Shown here: piece after piece, positions 26,300-34,313 of the stretch
How positions within the stretch are numbered: the stretch's first letter is position 1
Layout: every line of letters begins with the position of its first letter
The notes under the pieces: generated by a model
Told to the model about the DNA's origin: nothing
The model's input: the letters and a program-made list of their open reading frames with translations, nothing else
Databases searched by the model: none
Position numbers and translations under genes: made by a program
Source of the DNA: Myxococcales bacterium
GTDB lineage: Bacteria; Myxococcota_A; Bradymonadia; Bradymonadales; Bradymonadaceae
NCBI GenBank assembly: GCA_007120035.1
Contig: SKON01000125.1
Location: forward strand, 1-41,171
Direction: 5' to 3'
Length of the DNA: 41,171 nt

Positions 26300-27571
26300 C
26301 TACATCCCCAGCCGGGCTCGGGCCACGGTCGCGTCGATCCCGGTCCTCAGCTCGATCAGGAGGTCGGCGAGGATCCGGGCGTACCGGTAGTCCTCCCGGG
26401 CTCTCTCTGCGGCGTCGAACACGGGGTGGTCAGAAGGCACCTCGAGGTCTTCGATCTTCTGCAACGCCTGCTCCGGCGCGAGGTTCGACAGGAGGATCAG
26501 CTCCTCGGCCTCCCTCAATAGCTCCTGGATCGAGCCGCCGGAGCTCACCAGGGTGCACCCGTACTTGCGCAGCGCTCCGCCGGCCTCCTCGACCTCGAAC
26601 TTCAGGCCTCGGCCACCCTTGATGTAGGTGCCTCGCCACCGATCACCGGGGACCCTGAGCGCTCGTCGACCAGGCGTGATCACCCCCACTCGCTTCGACT
26701 CCAGGAGGTCGAAGTGGGAGGGGACCACCACCTCCGTGGCCTGGCTGATGTCGATCTCTTCCCCGTCGACGTTGGCGGGAAATGCCAGCCGGCGCTCAAA
26801 GTGCTTCCAGAACCCACGCTGCCAGGTCAGACGCTCCCGCAGCTCCTCACGGCCATGGATCTTCTGCAGGATCTTCAGCAGCGCCTCGGAGTCCTTGGCC
26901 TCCTCATTGACGAACTTCCCGAAGGCGTCGGCCACCAGGACCGTCCCGCGGTTGCTCGTCAACCGCTCCGCCAGATCGATCCAGGCCCCCATACGACGGG
27001 GCTTCTTCAGGAACTCCTCCAGCAACGCCTCGTCGCGGCGCGTCTCGTAGTCGCTGATCGTCTTCTCGATCACCGTCCCGGCGGCGTGGGCGACGGCGTG
27101 GCGGTTCACGAAGTCCGACTCGATCTCCCTCAGCGCCTGATACCGCTTCTCCTCGCTCTTGAAGGCCCGCTTTTTCCACGCCTCGACCAGCTCCCAGGCT
27201 TCGGGCATCCGTCGGCGCTCGAACTCGACCATCTCTTCCACCGTGAAGTGCTCCGAGAGGTTCCAGATCATGTTCCGGGTATTTACGGCCTCCAAGAGAT
27301 CGTCGAGCTCTGTGTACTCCCAGTGCCGGCGGGAGAACTCGTGCACCTCCTTCTTCTTCTTGAAGAGCCCACCGATGCCTCGGTTCTCGTCCTTCGTCAG
27401 CCACGCGACGATCGCCTCGACCTCGAGTTCTCCCTTAAACCCCGGCAGATCGAGGGTGATCATCGACCCTGGCCGGGGTCCCTCGCCATCCCGAAAGTAC
27501 TGTGCCTGCCGCCAGTCCACCCGGACCAGAGGCCGGTCAGCGTACTCGTCTACGAGCAACAGGATCTTCAT
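26300..27571 (-). CDS. Unknown protein, second gene of a coupled pair
   Basis: 423 residues from the ATG at 27571, which overlaps the upstream gene's TGA by 4 bp (ATGA). A longer in-frame extension upstream would overlap that gene heavily and is rejected. I recognise no family. The N-terminus is beta-like (MKILLLVDEYADRPLVRVDW), followed by long charged helices with a Lys run (FKKKKEVHEF) and many Glu/Arg pairs, a beta-rich central part (VVVPSHFDLLESKRVGVITP) and a helical end. There is no signal peptide, membrane segment or catalytic motif I can name. It converges with the DolK-like gene only 16 bp away. It presumably works with the 27568-29208 product. Confidence 0.8.
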   Translation of the reverse strand: MKILLLVDEYADRPLVRVDWRQAQYFRDGEGPRPGSMITLDLPGFKGELEVEAIVAWLTKDENRGIGGLFKKKKEVHEFSRRHWEYTELDDLLEAVNTRNMIWNLSEHFTVEEMVEFERRRMPEAWELVEAWKKRAFKSEEKRYQALREIESDFVNRHAVAHAAGTVIEKTISDYETRRDEALLEEFLKKPRRMGAWIDLAERLTSNRGTVLVADAFGKFVNEEAKDSEALLKILQKIHGREELRERLTWQRGFWKHFERRLAFPANVDGEEIDISQATEVVVPSHFDLLESKRVGVITPGRRALRVPGDRWRGTYIKGGRGLKFEVEEAGGALRKYGCTLVSSGGSIQELLREAEELILLSNLAPEQALQKIEDLEVPSDHPVFDAAERAREDYRYARILADLLIELRTGIDATVARARLGM

Positions 27572-29208
27572 GGCTGCACCTCCAGCCCCCCTAACCTCCG
27601 AAACCACCGGAGCCGGTCCAGAAGCTCCGTAAACTTCGTCGCCGCAGTGTCTCCGGTCCGGCTGTACATCCCGAAGGACCACCCCCGGCCGAACGCACCG
27701 AACTCTGCGTAGTACTGGTAGGAGAGACAGATCTCCCCGGGCGCTCCGAAGGCACCGTTCAGGTTGTACACCTGCTCCCTCGGCAAGAGCGCCTGCAAGA
27801 CCTCGATATCGTCGAAGAATGGCAGGTCCAGCATCAGTGGCTCCGCCGGGTCCAGCCCCTCGATGGTGCGGGCGATCGCCTTCTGGTCGTAGGTATACTC
27901 CCACCGGTTCGCCAGGCTCCCGAACTCCCGGAGGAGCCAGCTCTCCAGGGCCCTCCGATCCACCGCCAGGTGCGCCAAGACCTCATCTCGATCCAGAGAC
28001 GGGATCTCTTCCACCCCATCCTTCTTCAGAAAATAGAGCTTCGTCGGCATCGCCGCAGAGGCCACCACATAGAGCAAGAGGCTCATCAAGTTTACGAAGT
28101 TCCCGGGCTGCAAGAAGGTCATCTGCTGCCCGTCGCCGAGAAGCCCCCGCACGTCCTCTCCGTAGTGGGCGAGCAGTGGCTTCAGCAACGGGTTGAGCGC
28201 CATCTCCCGCACCTCTCGAGGACAGTTCATGTAGGCTTTGACCACCTTAAAGAAGGGGACCTTCAGCCCTCTCTCGATCACCTGGCCTCGGACGTTCGTG
28301 GCGAGTCGGTCCATGCGGGCCTCCGTGAGCCAGGGGGCCCACTCGTTGAGCCGCAGGAGTGACTCCACCGCCGTGGCGCACCGGATCGCGTAGTCCCGGA
28401 GCTCCTCCACCATGGGCTGCCGTTCGTCGTAGAGCCGGATCGAATAGTTGCCGAGCAGCCCCATATAAGACGTGATGGGGATCACCGCAGACGCTTCGCC
28501 CAGGACGTCCAAAAACCCCTTCAGGTCACCGCCGTGGAGGCGCTCCTTTGCCTCGAGGAAGGTCGGGATCGGCGCCAGGTTTACGTCATGGCCTACTTCG
28601 ACCTGACTCTCGAAGGCCAGGTCGTGGATCCCATCTTCTCGGGGTCCTTCGAACCGAAACCGCAGGAGCGCCGCCGACTGCTGGATCGTGTTCCGGTACT
28701 TCAGAATCACCACCCCGGGCGCCCCCTCCAGGGTCTCTCGAAAGAGCTTTCGGAGCTCCTCCCACCGGGGGTTCTCCACGAGCCGAAAGGACACCCGACG
28801 CCGCCACCCGGTCAACATCGCCGCCGCCGGCTTGATCACCGCCGTGGGGAACGCCAGCCGCCACCGCCAGGGCAAGGCCTTCACGAACCTACGGGCCAGC
28901 TCCAGCTCCCCCAGGTCCCAGGCCCGCAACGCCAACAGGAGCTTGTAGTCGTTCAACACCCCCGGGGCGTGGTCGGCCAGCGCCTCCCGCTCCTCCCGGG
29001 TAGCCTTCCGCACCAGGGACCAGGCTCGGTTCGTATGAGCCGCGGCGTCCATGGTCCGAGTCTTCGCCAGCTTGTTCAGAAGCGCCGCGTCGTAGAGCGG
29101 AACTCCCGTGGACAGCGGCAACGGCACCCCACGCTCCTGTACGGGCAGGACCTCTCCCAGGGCCAGGCTCGTATTGTAGCGCCGCTTCAGCTCCCGAATC
29201 ACGCCCAT
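27568..29208 (-). CDS. Unknown protein, first gene of a coupled pair
   Basis: 546 residues. The ATG at 29208 is preferred over an upstream in-frame start because GAGGTGG sits just before it and the extension looks non-coding. No family is recognised. The protein is mainly helical, with Arg-rich segments (RSLVRKATREEREALADHAP is only partly conserved-looking), a central beta region (FRFEGPREDGIHDLAFES) and one moderately hydrophobic stretch (VNLMSLLLYVVASAAMP) that could be membrane-associated or a buried helix. The C-terminal quarter has aromatic strands (ICLSYQYYAEFGAFGRGW). There is no signal peptide. The 330-bp inverted repeat lies upstream. Function is not assignable from sequence alone. 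Confidence 0.8.
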   Translation of the reverse strand: MGVIRELKRRYNTSLALGEVLPVQERGVPLPLSTGVPLYDAALLNKLAKTRTMDAAAHTNRAWSLVRKATREEREALADHAPGVLNDYKLLLALRAWDLGELELARRFVKALPWRWRLAFPTAVIKPAAAMLTGWRRRVSFRLVENPRWEELRKLFRETLEGAPGVVILKYRNTIQQSAALLRFRFEGPREDGIHDLAFESQVEVGHDVNLAPIPTFLEAKERLHGGDLKGFLDVLGEASAVIPITSYMGLLGNYSIRLYDERQPMVEELRDYAIRCATAVESLLRLNEWAPWLTEARMDRLATNVRGQVIERGLKVPFFKVVKAYMNCPREVREMALNPLLKPLLAHYGEDVRGLLGDGQQMTFLQPGNFVNLMSLLLYVVASAAMPTKLYFLKKDGVEEIPSLDRDEVLAHLAVDRRALESWLLREFGSLANRWEYTYDQKAIARTIEGLDPAEPLMLDLPFFDDIEVLQALLPREQVYNLNGAFGAPGEICLSYQYYAEFGAFGRGWSFGMYSRTGDTAATKFTELLDRLRWFRRLGGLEVQP

Positions 29209-29312
29209 GGCCACCTCAAAAAAGTGCCGCCGGGTACATAGGTCCGGCGGCGTTGGGATCCGTATGAGGGAATTGAACGCTCCGGCGTGCATAGGTTGCG
29301 GAGCGGCTCCAG

Positions 29313-29340
29313 TCTATGTCGTTCGCATCGGTTCTCGCAA
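29313..29340 (-). promoter_or_regulatory. Weak promoter candidate for the unknown gene pair
   Basis: Read on the minus strand: TTGCGA, a 16-bp spacer, then CATAGA, about 105 nt before the ATG at 29208. Both boxes are imperfect. Confidence 0.22.
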
Positions 29341-29424
29341 GCCGCGGGTCAATCGAGGGTGTGATCGGTTTCCTTCCGTCGGTGGGGTCGGGAACGCCTC
29401 ACCGAGGCGATCCGCATCGGCAAT

Positions 29425-29495
29425 GTTGGCGGCGGTATGGATCGTGGGGTCGGGGTTGGCGGCGGTATGGATCGTGGGGTCGGGGTTGGCGGCGG
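29425..29495. repeat. 30-bp tandem repeat, two full copies plus a partial
   Basis: Two identical 30-bp units (29425-29454 and 29455-29484), each starting GTTGGCGGCGGTATGGATCG, then a partial third copy of 11 bp that runs into the outer edge of the inverted repeat. In one frame the units encode MDRGVGVGGG, but no coding context supports translation. Confidence 0.9.
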
Positions 29496-29818
29496 ATCAT
29501 TTCCAGGCATAGTTCAGGGCTCCCACGGACCACCCCCGGTTAAAACCGGGGGCTGCGGTGGGCAGGGCTCCGCTGGGGTCATGACCCCGCTCCACCTGAG
29601 ATATTCTCCACATAGTCGCCCACTTGAGAACCAATCCGGTGCGGAGTTCGACGGAGCGGGAGAGAGCGCGGGGCCTGGTTCGGAACGACTCCGTTCTCCG
29701 AGACATCTCAGGCGGAGCGGGGTCATGACCCCAGCGGAGCCCTGCCCACTAGAGCCCCTGGCTTCAGCCGGGGGTGGACCGTGGGAGCCCTGAACTATGC
29801 CTGGAAATGATCCGCCGC
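29489..29818. repeat. 330-bp imperfect inverted repeat with inner hairpins, possible mobile element
   Basis: The gap 29209-29878 contains two arms of about 115 bp (29489-29605 and 29702-29818) that are reverse complements with scattered substitutions and no gaps, around a spacer of about 95 bp. Each arm carries a 9-bp hairpin (29533-29552: CCCCCGGTT/AACCGGGGG; 29755-29774: CCCCTGGCT/AGCCGGGGG) and the palindrome GGGGTCATGACCCC (29575-29588; 29719-29732). Hairpins of the first type resemble ends of IS200/IS605 elements and REP pairs moved by Y1 transposases. No transposase is present. Short ORFs crossing the arms are artefacts of the symmetry. Confidence 0.8.
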
Positions 29819-29878
29819 GAACCTCGACGCTCCGATGTCCTTGGCCGCCAACCCCCGACGTTCCGATTACGCTCCCGA

Positions 29879-30229
29879 TCACGACCCTCGCCCGACCCCA
29901 TGAACGGCCAACCACACACAAGGCGGCTCCACCGACGTCGACACCACCCGATGCCGCCGAAGCGGAGCGATATAGATCCAATCGCCCGCCCCCAGGTCCA
30001 CCTGCTCCCCGGTATCCTCGAAGACCAGAGTCGCCGCCCCCTGAACGAGCACCACCCACTCCGCCTCGGCCTGGCAGAGCCACTCACCGTCGCCGGTGCT
30101 ATGCCCATGAGAGATGATCCGCTCCACCCGCACCCCCGACGACGGATCGACGAGGAGGTCCTCGAAGAACTCCTCGGGCCCGGGCGCCTCGAGCGGCATC
30201 GCGAAGATATTACCACAACGATCCACCAT
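29879..30229 (-). CDS. Small single-domain cupin
   Basis: 116 residues. The ATG at 30229 is preferred over longer starts because GGAGGAGTGAGGTG precedes it and the upstream gene stops only 4 bp away. The cupin barrel is read from 'ISHGHSTGDGEWLCQAEAEW' (motif 1 region; His and Glu candidates for metal), 'VLVQGAATLVFEDTGEQVDL' and 'GDWIYIAPLRRHRV' (motif 2 with His). Cupins of this size bind metals or small ligands or act as isomerases or oxygenases; the substrate cannot be told. It is cytoplasmic. It forms a likely two-gene operon with the 95-residue protein upstream. Confidence 0.85.
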   Translation of the reverse strand: MVDRCGNIFAMPLEAPGPEEFFEDLLVDPSSGVRVERIISHGHSTGDGEWLCQAEAEWVVLVQGAATLVFEDTGEQVDLGAGDWIYIAPLRRHRVVSTSVEPPCVWLAVHGVGRGS

Positions 30230-30233
30230 CACC

Positions 30234-30521
30234 TCACTCCTCCGGCCAGTGAAAGATCGTCGTCTTGCCATCACCATACCCGACGAGCATCTCACCATCC
30301 AAAAGCATCACCTCTTGGAATTCGCCGAGTGACTCGATCGCCAAACTCCCCATGAACTGAAGCGACGAGCCCTCCAGGGCCAACACCAAACGACGGGGAA
30401 AGCCCGGCGGGAGTTCGGCGAGATCCTCCTCCCGAGCGTACTCGTCGATCACCATGTCCAGCCGTACCTGCTTCGGCGACAAGGCGACAGCCTCGCACTG
30501 AAAGAGGTGCTCCAGAGGCAC
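30234..30521 (-). CDS. Small acidic protein of unknown function upstream of the cupin
   Basis: 95 residues from a GTG at 30521, the only start available because an in-frame TGA lies at 30533-30531. A well-spaced ATG with GTGAGGTGA before it exists at 30537 but in another frame, so a one- or two-base frameshift near 30521-30537 is possible. Sequence such as 'LVLALEGSSLQFMGSLAIES' and 'EVMLLDGEMLVGYGDGKTTI' looks like a small beta-rich domain. No family is recognised. It stops 4 bp before the cupin ATG. Confidence 0.6.
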   Translation of the reverse strand: MPLEHLFQCEAVALSPKQVRLDMVIDEYAREEDLAELPPGFPRRLVLALEGSSLQFMGSLAIESLGEFQEVMLLDGEMLVGYGDGKTTIFHWPEE

Positions 30522-30652
30522 GTCGCTCTCTCACCATCGCTTCACCTCACTGAGCCTCACGAATAGCCTCGACGATCCACCGCCTCGGCGTTGGATTCGG
30601 GGCGGCATTGTCCGAGCGGCCCCTTGGGCTGTCAACGACCCAGCAGAGCCCG

Positions 30653-30681
30653 TTGTAACCCCACCCTGGGACGCGTATCCT
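30653..30681 (+). promoter_or_regulatory. Sigma70-type promoter for the acyltransferase gene
   Basis: TTGTAA (30653-30658), a 17-bp spacer and TATCCT (30676-30681), about 37 nt before the ATG at 30718. Each box matches consensus at four of six positions. Confidence 0.5.
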
Positions 30682-30717
30682 GCTGCGACCGCTTTCGCCT
30701 CCACCGGAGCAAGGACC

Positions 30718-31575
30718 ATGCAGCCAGATGCCATCCCAGGGCCCGTCGAAGGCCCGGGGCGAGTCAGGCGGGGTGCGGCGGCGGTGATCCGGTGGCTGGT
30801 CTCGCCATTGGTTCGGCTTTGCTTCCGGCCTACCCTGGAAGGCACAGAACACCTCCCCACGGACACCCCCTACCTCCTGGTGGCCAACCACTCCGCCGGC
30901 GTGGGCGCAGCCGAAATCGCGAGCATCGCCTCGCTCTGGCTACAGCGCTTCGGCACCACCCGGCCGCTGGCAGGGTTCGCGCTCCCACTGGGCTTCGCGG
31001 TCTGGCCCATCTCAGCCATTCACCGCTCCATCGGCACCATCCCGTCCACCTACCCTGCCGCCTACGACGCGTTGGCGCAGGGTGTGCCCATCCTGGTCTT
31101 CCCCGGCGGCGACCACGAGAGCCTGAAGCCAGTGTGGCAGAACCACCGCGTGGACTTCGACGGCCGGGTCGGCTTCCTGCGCATCGCCCGCGACGCCGGC
31201 GTCCCCGTCGTGCCCCTTGGTATTCGCAACGGCGCACTGACCGCCCCCATCCTCCTGCGCTCCCGGTGGCTCGCCACGGTCCTACTTCTGCCACGCCTGA
31301 TGGGACAGAAGCGGTGGGGCCTCTCCCTCCTGGGCGTGTCCGTCGCCGCCCTCCTCGCCATCGCGCTCCCCTTCGGCCCCATCCCGACGGCCCTCGCCAT
31401 CTGGTTATGGCTCGGCTCGCCGTTCGTCTTCCTCCCCATCCTGCCCGCTACCCTCCGCCTTCGTATCGGCGCACCGATGGCTCCCGCCGAGCTCTTCCCC
31501 GCAGCCGGCGAGGACGCATTGGACACCGCCCGCGAGCAGGTCGAACGCACCATCGAGGCCCTCGTCCGGGGTTAG
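30718..31575 (+). CDS. MGAT/DGAT2-like lysophospholipid acyltransferase family protein
   Basis: 285 residues. The LPLAT core is visible as 'PYLLVANHSAGVG' (His58; the acidic residue of the usual HX4D is replaced by Gly), 'IHRSIGTIPS' and 'ILVFPGGDHESLKP' (128-138). The Phe-Pro-Gly-Gly-x-x-Glu form is typical of the monoacylglycerol/diacylglycerol acyltransferase-like branch, not of PlsC (FPEG). It would transfer an acyl group from acyl-CoA or acyl-ACP to a glycerolipid or fatty alcohol at the inner membrane; membrane helices flank the core (LLGVSVAALLAIALPFG and following). GGAGCAAGG precedes the ATG. It converges with the PEP-synthase-like gene, sharing 4 bp at the stops. Confidence 0.88.
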   Translation: MQPDAIPGPVEGPGRVRRGAAAVIRWLVSPLVRLCFRPTLEGTEHLPTDTPYLLVANHSAGVGAAEIASIASLWLQRFGTTRPLAGFALPLGFAVWPISAIHRSIGTIPSTYPAAYDALAQGVPILVFPGGDHESLKPVWQNHRVDFDGRVGFLRIARDAGVPVVPLGIRNGALTAPILLRSRWLATVLLLPRLMGQKRWGLSLLGVSVAALLAIALPFGPIPTALAIWLWLGSPFVFLPILPATLRLRIGAPMAPAELFPAAGEDALDTAREQVERTIEALVRG

Positions 31576-34313
31576 TCCCCTTCCCCATCGGCCTCGACGG
31601 CCTCGACGATCTCCACCGTCCCGGCTCGCCCATCCATCCTCACCACGTCACCCGTGGACACCGCGTCCAGGAGCCCCTCGATGCCCACGATGGTGGGGAT
31701 CCCCATCTCTCGCGCCACGATCGCCGAGTGGGAGAGCACGCTGCCCCGCTCGATCAGCACGGCTGACACGGACGGATAGAGCGGCACCCAGCCCGGGTCG
31801 GTCCGCTCCGCCACCAGGATCTCCCCGTTGAGGTTCATGTCGTCCCCGGGCGTACGGATCACCTTCACCGGTCCCTCCACCTCGCCGGAGCAACACCCGA
31901 TTCCCGTGAGCACGCCCTCCTCGGCCTCGACCTTGTCGCGGCGGCGGCGCTTAAACTGATTGCCGTGGTAGACCATCCCGTAGGTCGCGAACCGGTCGTC
32001 TGGCGACCCCTGGGGGTCCTCCCGATAGGCCAAGAACTCCTCTTTGCGCAGGGCCACCAGGCCCTTGAGGTTCGTGGTCACCGCCGTGCCCTTCACGAAC
32101 CCCCAGATCTCGGAGACCGTCAGGTAGAAGATGTCGTCTCGGTCCTCCAGGAGCCCCTCGCGTACCAGAGTATCGGCCACGGCCAGGAAGACCTCCCGGG
32201 ACAACCCGTAGATCTTGGTGCGCTTAAACCGCATGTTCTCCCGGTTCTTCACCCCCATCCGGGCACCCTTGAGTACCCGCTTGAAGACCACCTTCCGGAC
32301 AGGATTCAACGCCCCGAAGGCTCGCTCCTCGGCCTCCCGTCGGATCGCGAGCTCCCGCTCTCGCCGCGCCTCAAGATCGAGCACGGACTCGTCGGCGCCC
32401 AGGTAGTTGCGGATCATCTGAAACACGAACCCCGGCTCGTCCCGCATGGTGGGCTCTTCGAGCTTCAGCTCGTTCATCGACCGATAGCCGTACTCCTCGA
32501 GGTAGTCGTCGAGGTCGAGGAGGAGCTTCTCGCTCCCCGGGGTGTCCCGGAGCTTCTCCAACACCTCGTCAGGTGGCGTGTTCTGGATCAGCTCTCGGAC
32601 CGCCGGCTCGGCCCGGGCGGTCTTCGCCAGACGGATCAGCTCGTCGGAGGCTTCCTTGGTAGCGATGCCTCCCTCGCCACAGATCAGGTCGTGCTGCAAG
32701 GTGCCCTCTTCGTCGCCGCACCAGGTCTCGCAGAGTTTGGCCAGCATCCCGTAGAAGATCATCACGTAGAAGTCGTTGATGATCGGCGCTCGCCAGTTCC
32801 ACACCAGCTTCTCGTCCATATCCCAGTACAGGTGCATCAGCTCGTCGGGCCGCATCGCCGAGAGATCGAGCTTCGCCCACTCCTGGAAGTGCTCCTCGAA
32901 GTGGTCCTCGAACTCTTCTGCCACGGATCGGATCCGGGCGAAGTTCTTCGTCGATCGGGCCACGAGCTTCGCCACGGCCTTCACGTCGGCGGCCTTCTCC
33001 AAGAAGGTCGCCTCTTCGAAGTCCTCGTCCGTGGAGCCCAGAGACTCATCGACGCCCATCATGGACTCCATGAACTCCTTGTTGAGCTGATACCCCGGGA
33101 AGAGGCTGATCGCCCGATACCAATTCAACAGGTTGTAATAGACCTCCCCCCGGACCAGCCCCAGCATGTTTTCGAAGACGGGCATATTTCTGCGCACCGT
33201 CTCCGGGGGCACGCCCATCACCTCACAGAAGCACTGGTACACCAGGGTGTAGGACCGCTCGATGAAGCTGAAGGTCAGCGGCGTAGTGACCCCGGAGTAG
33301 CTCTCGATGATGTTCGAGTTGTCCCAGATCAGCCGCTGTCCAGCCGCAGGCCCCCGCTCTTTGACGGTGGTCACCGCCCGGGTCTGCAGCCAGTGGAGCC
33401 TCCCCTCTCGATCGATACAGAACTCCATGTCCTGGGGCCGGCCGTAGTGGTCTTCCACGCGGCGAGCGACGGTGACGATCTCGTCGACCATCGCCCGGGA
33501 GAGGCTCGACGCCTCCTTGCGGGTGGCCTCCACGTCGACCTCCTTCAGCCCGTAGCCCCGGTCGGCGTCGAAGACTAGCTCCGTGGCCTTCTTGGCCAGG
33601 GTCTTCTCCTGCTCCCCGGTGAACTTATGGATCTCGTAGGAGTCCGCCTCGAACCCCTCCCCGACGAGCCCCTCGCCAGCACCCCACAGAGAGTTGATCA
33701 GCACGGTCTCCACGTCTTCGGTCGCCGGGTTCGCCGTGAACACCACGCCGCTGGTGCGGGCGTCGATCATCTCCTGCACGATCACGGCCACCCCGACGCC
33801 GGCGGCGTCCAACCCGCTGCGCAGTCGGTACCCCAGGGCCCGCTCGGTAAACGCCGACGACCAGACCTGGGAGACGGCCTCCACGATGCCTTCGCCCCGC
33901 ACGAAGAGCACGCTGTCGTGAAGCCCTGCGAAGGAGAACTCCGCGTCGTCCTCGTCCCGGGCCGACGACCGAACCGCCGCCAGGGCGTAGCCCCCCAGCA
34001 CCTCATCGAAGGCTTGTTCCACCTCTTCCCGAAGCCACTGGGGCCACTCCAGCTCCTCGATCCATCCCCGAATCTTCTTCGAGACACCCTTCAGGTGGGG
34101 CGAAGCATCGTCGACCCCTTGCAGCACTTCTCGAATCTTCTCCCGCACCCCGGCCTCCTCGATCACCTCGTCGAAGACCTCGCTGGAGACCACAAACCAG
34201 GGCGGCACGGCGGCACCCAGCGATGAGAGCTCCACGAGGTTCACGGCCTTCCCGCCGCATCGCCACAGGTCATCAGGGGTCACGAACTCCGGCGTCAACA
34301 CAGCGCTCTTCAT
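31572..34313 (-). CDS. PEP-synthase-like phosphotransferase without the PEP/pyruvate barrel (rifampin-phosphotransferase-like layout)
   Basis: 913 residues. The N-terminal ATP-grasp-type PPDK domain (1-330) is shown by 'GGKAVNLVELSSLGAAVPPW', 'AVRSSARDEDDAEFSFAGLH' and 'DARTSGVVFTANPAT'. The C-terminus has the phosphohistidine domain 'ERGSVLSHSAIVAREMGIPT' with His862 as phospho-carrier. True PEP synthases have a TIM barrel after that His; here the protein stops 51 residues later. A long helical region (340-770) lies between, the order seen in rifampin phosphotransferase (ATP, substrate-binding, His domains). The expected chemistry is ATP splitting to AMP with phosphoryl transfer through His to an unknown acceptor. 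The start overlaps the stop of the OleC-like gene by 4 bp, so the two products probably act together. Confidence 0.88.
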   Translation of the reverse strand: MKSAVLTPEFVTPDDLWRCGGKAVNLVELSSLGAAVPPWFVVSSEVFDEVIEEAGVREKIREVLQGVDDASPHLKGVSKKIRGWIEELEWPQWLREEVEQAFDEVLGGYALAAVRSSARDEDDAEFSFAGLHDSVLFVRGEGIVEAVSQVWSSAFTERALGYRLRSGLDAAGVGVAVIVQEMIDARTSGVVFTANPATEDVETVLINSLWGAGEGLVGEGFEADSYEIHKFTGEQEKTLAKKATELVFDADRGYGLKEVDVEATRKEASSLSRAMVDEIVTVARRVEDHYGRPQDMEFCIDREGRLHWLQTRAVTTVKERGPAAGQRLIWDNSNIIESYSGVTTPLTFSFIERSYTLVYQCFCEVMGVPPETVRRNMPVFENMLGLVRGEVYYNLLNWYRAISLFPGYQLNKEFMESMMGVDESLGSTDEDFEEATFLEKAADVKAVAKLVARSTKNFARIRSVAEEFEDHFEEHFQEWAKLDLSAMRPDELMHLYWDMDEKLVWNWRAPIINDFYVMIFYGMLAKLCETWCGDEEGTLQHDLICGEGGIATKEASDELIRLAKTARAEPAVRELIQNTPPDEVLEKLRDTPGSEKLLLDLDDYLEEYGYRSMNELKLEEPTMRDEPGFVFQMIRNYLGADESVLDLEARRERELAIRREAEERAFGALNPVRKVVFKRVLKGARMGVKNRENMRFKRTKIYGLSREVFLAVADTLVREGLLEDRDDIFYLTVSEIWGFVKGTAVTTNLKGLVALRKEEFLAYREDPQGSPDDRFATYGMVYHGNQFKRRRRDKVEAEEGVLTGIGCCSGEVEGPVKVIRTPGDDMNLNGEILVAERTDPGWVPLYPSVSAVLIERGSVLSHSAIVAREMGIPTIVGIEGLLDAVSTGDVVRMDGRAGTVEIVEAVEADGEGD

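Noticed and set aside
29437..30083. ORFs across the inverted repeat on both strands
   Set aside because: They encode the same peptide on each strand because of the symmetry; no real start context.
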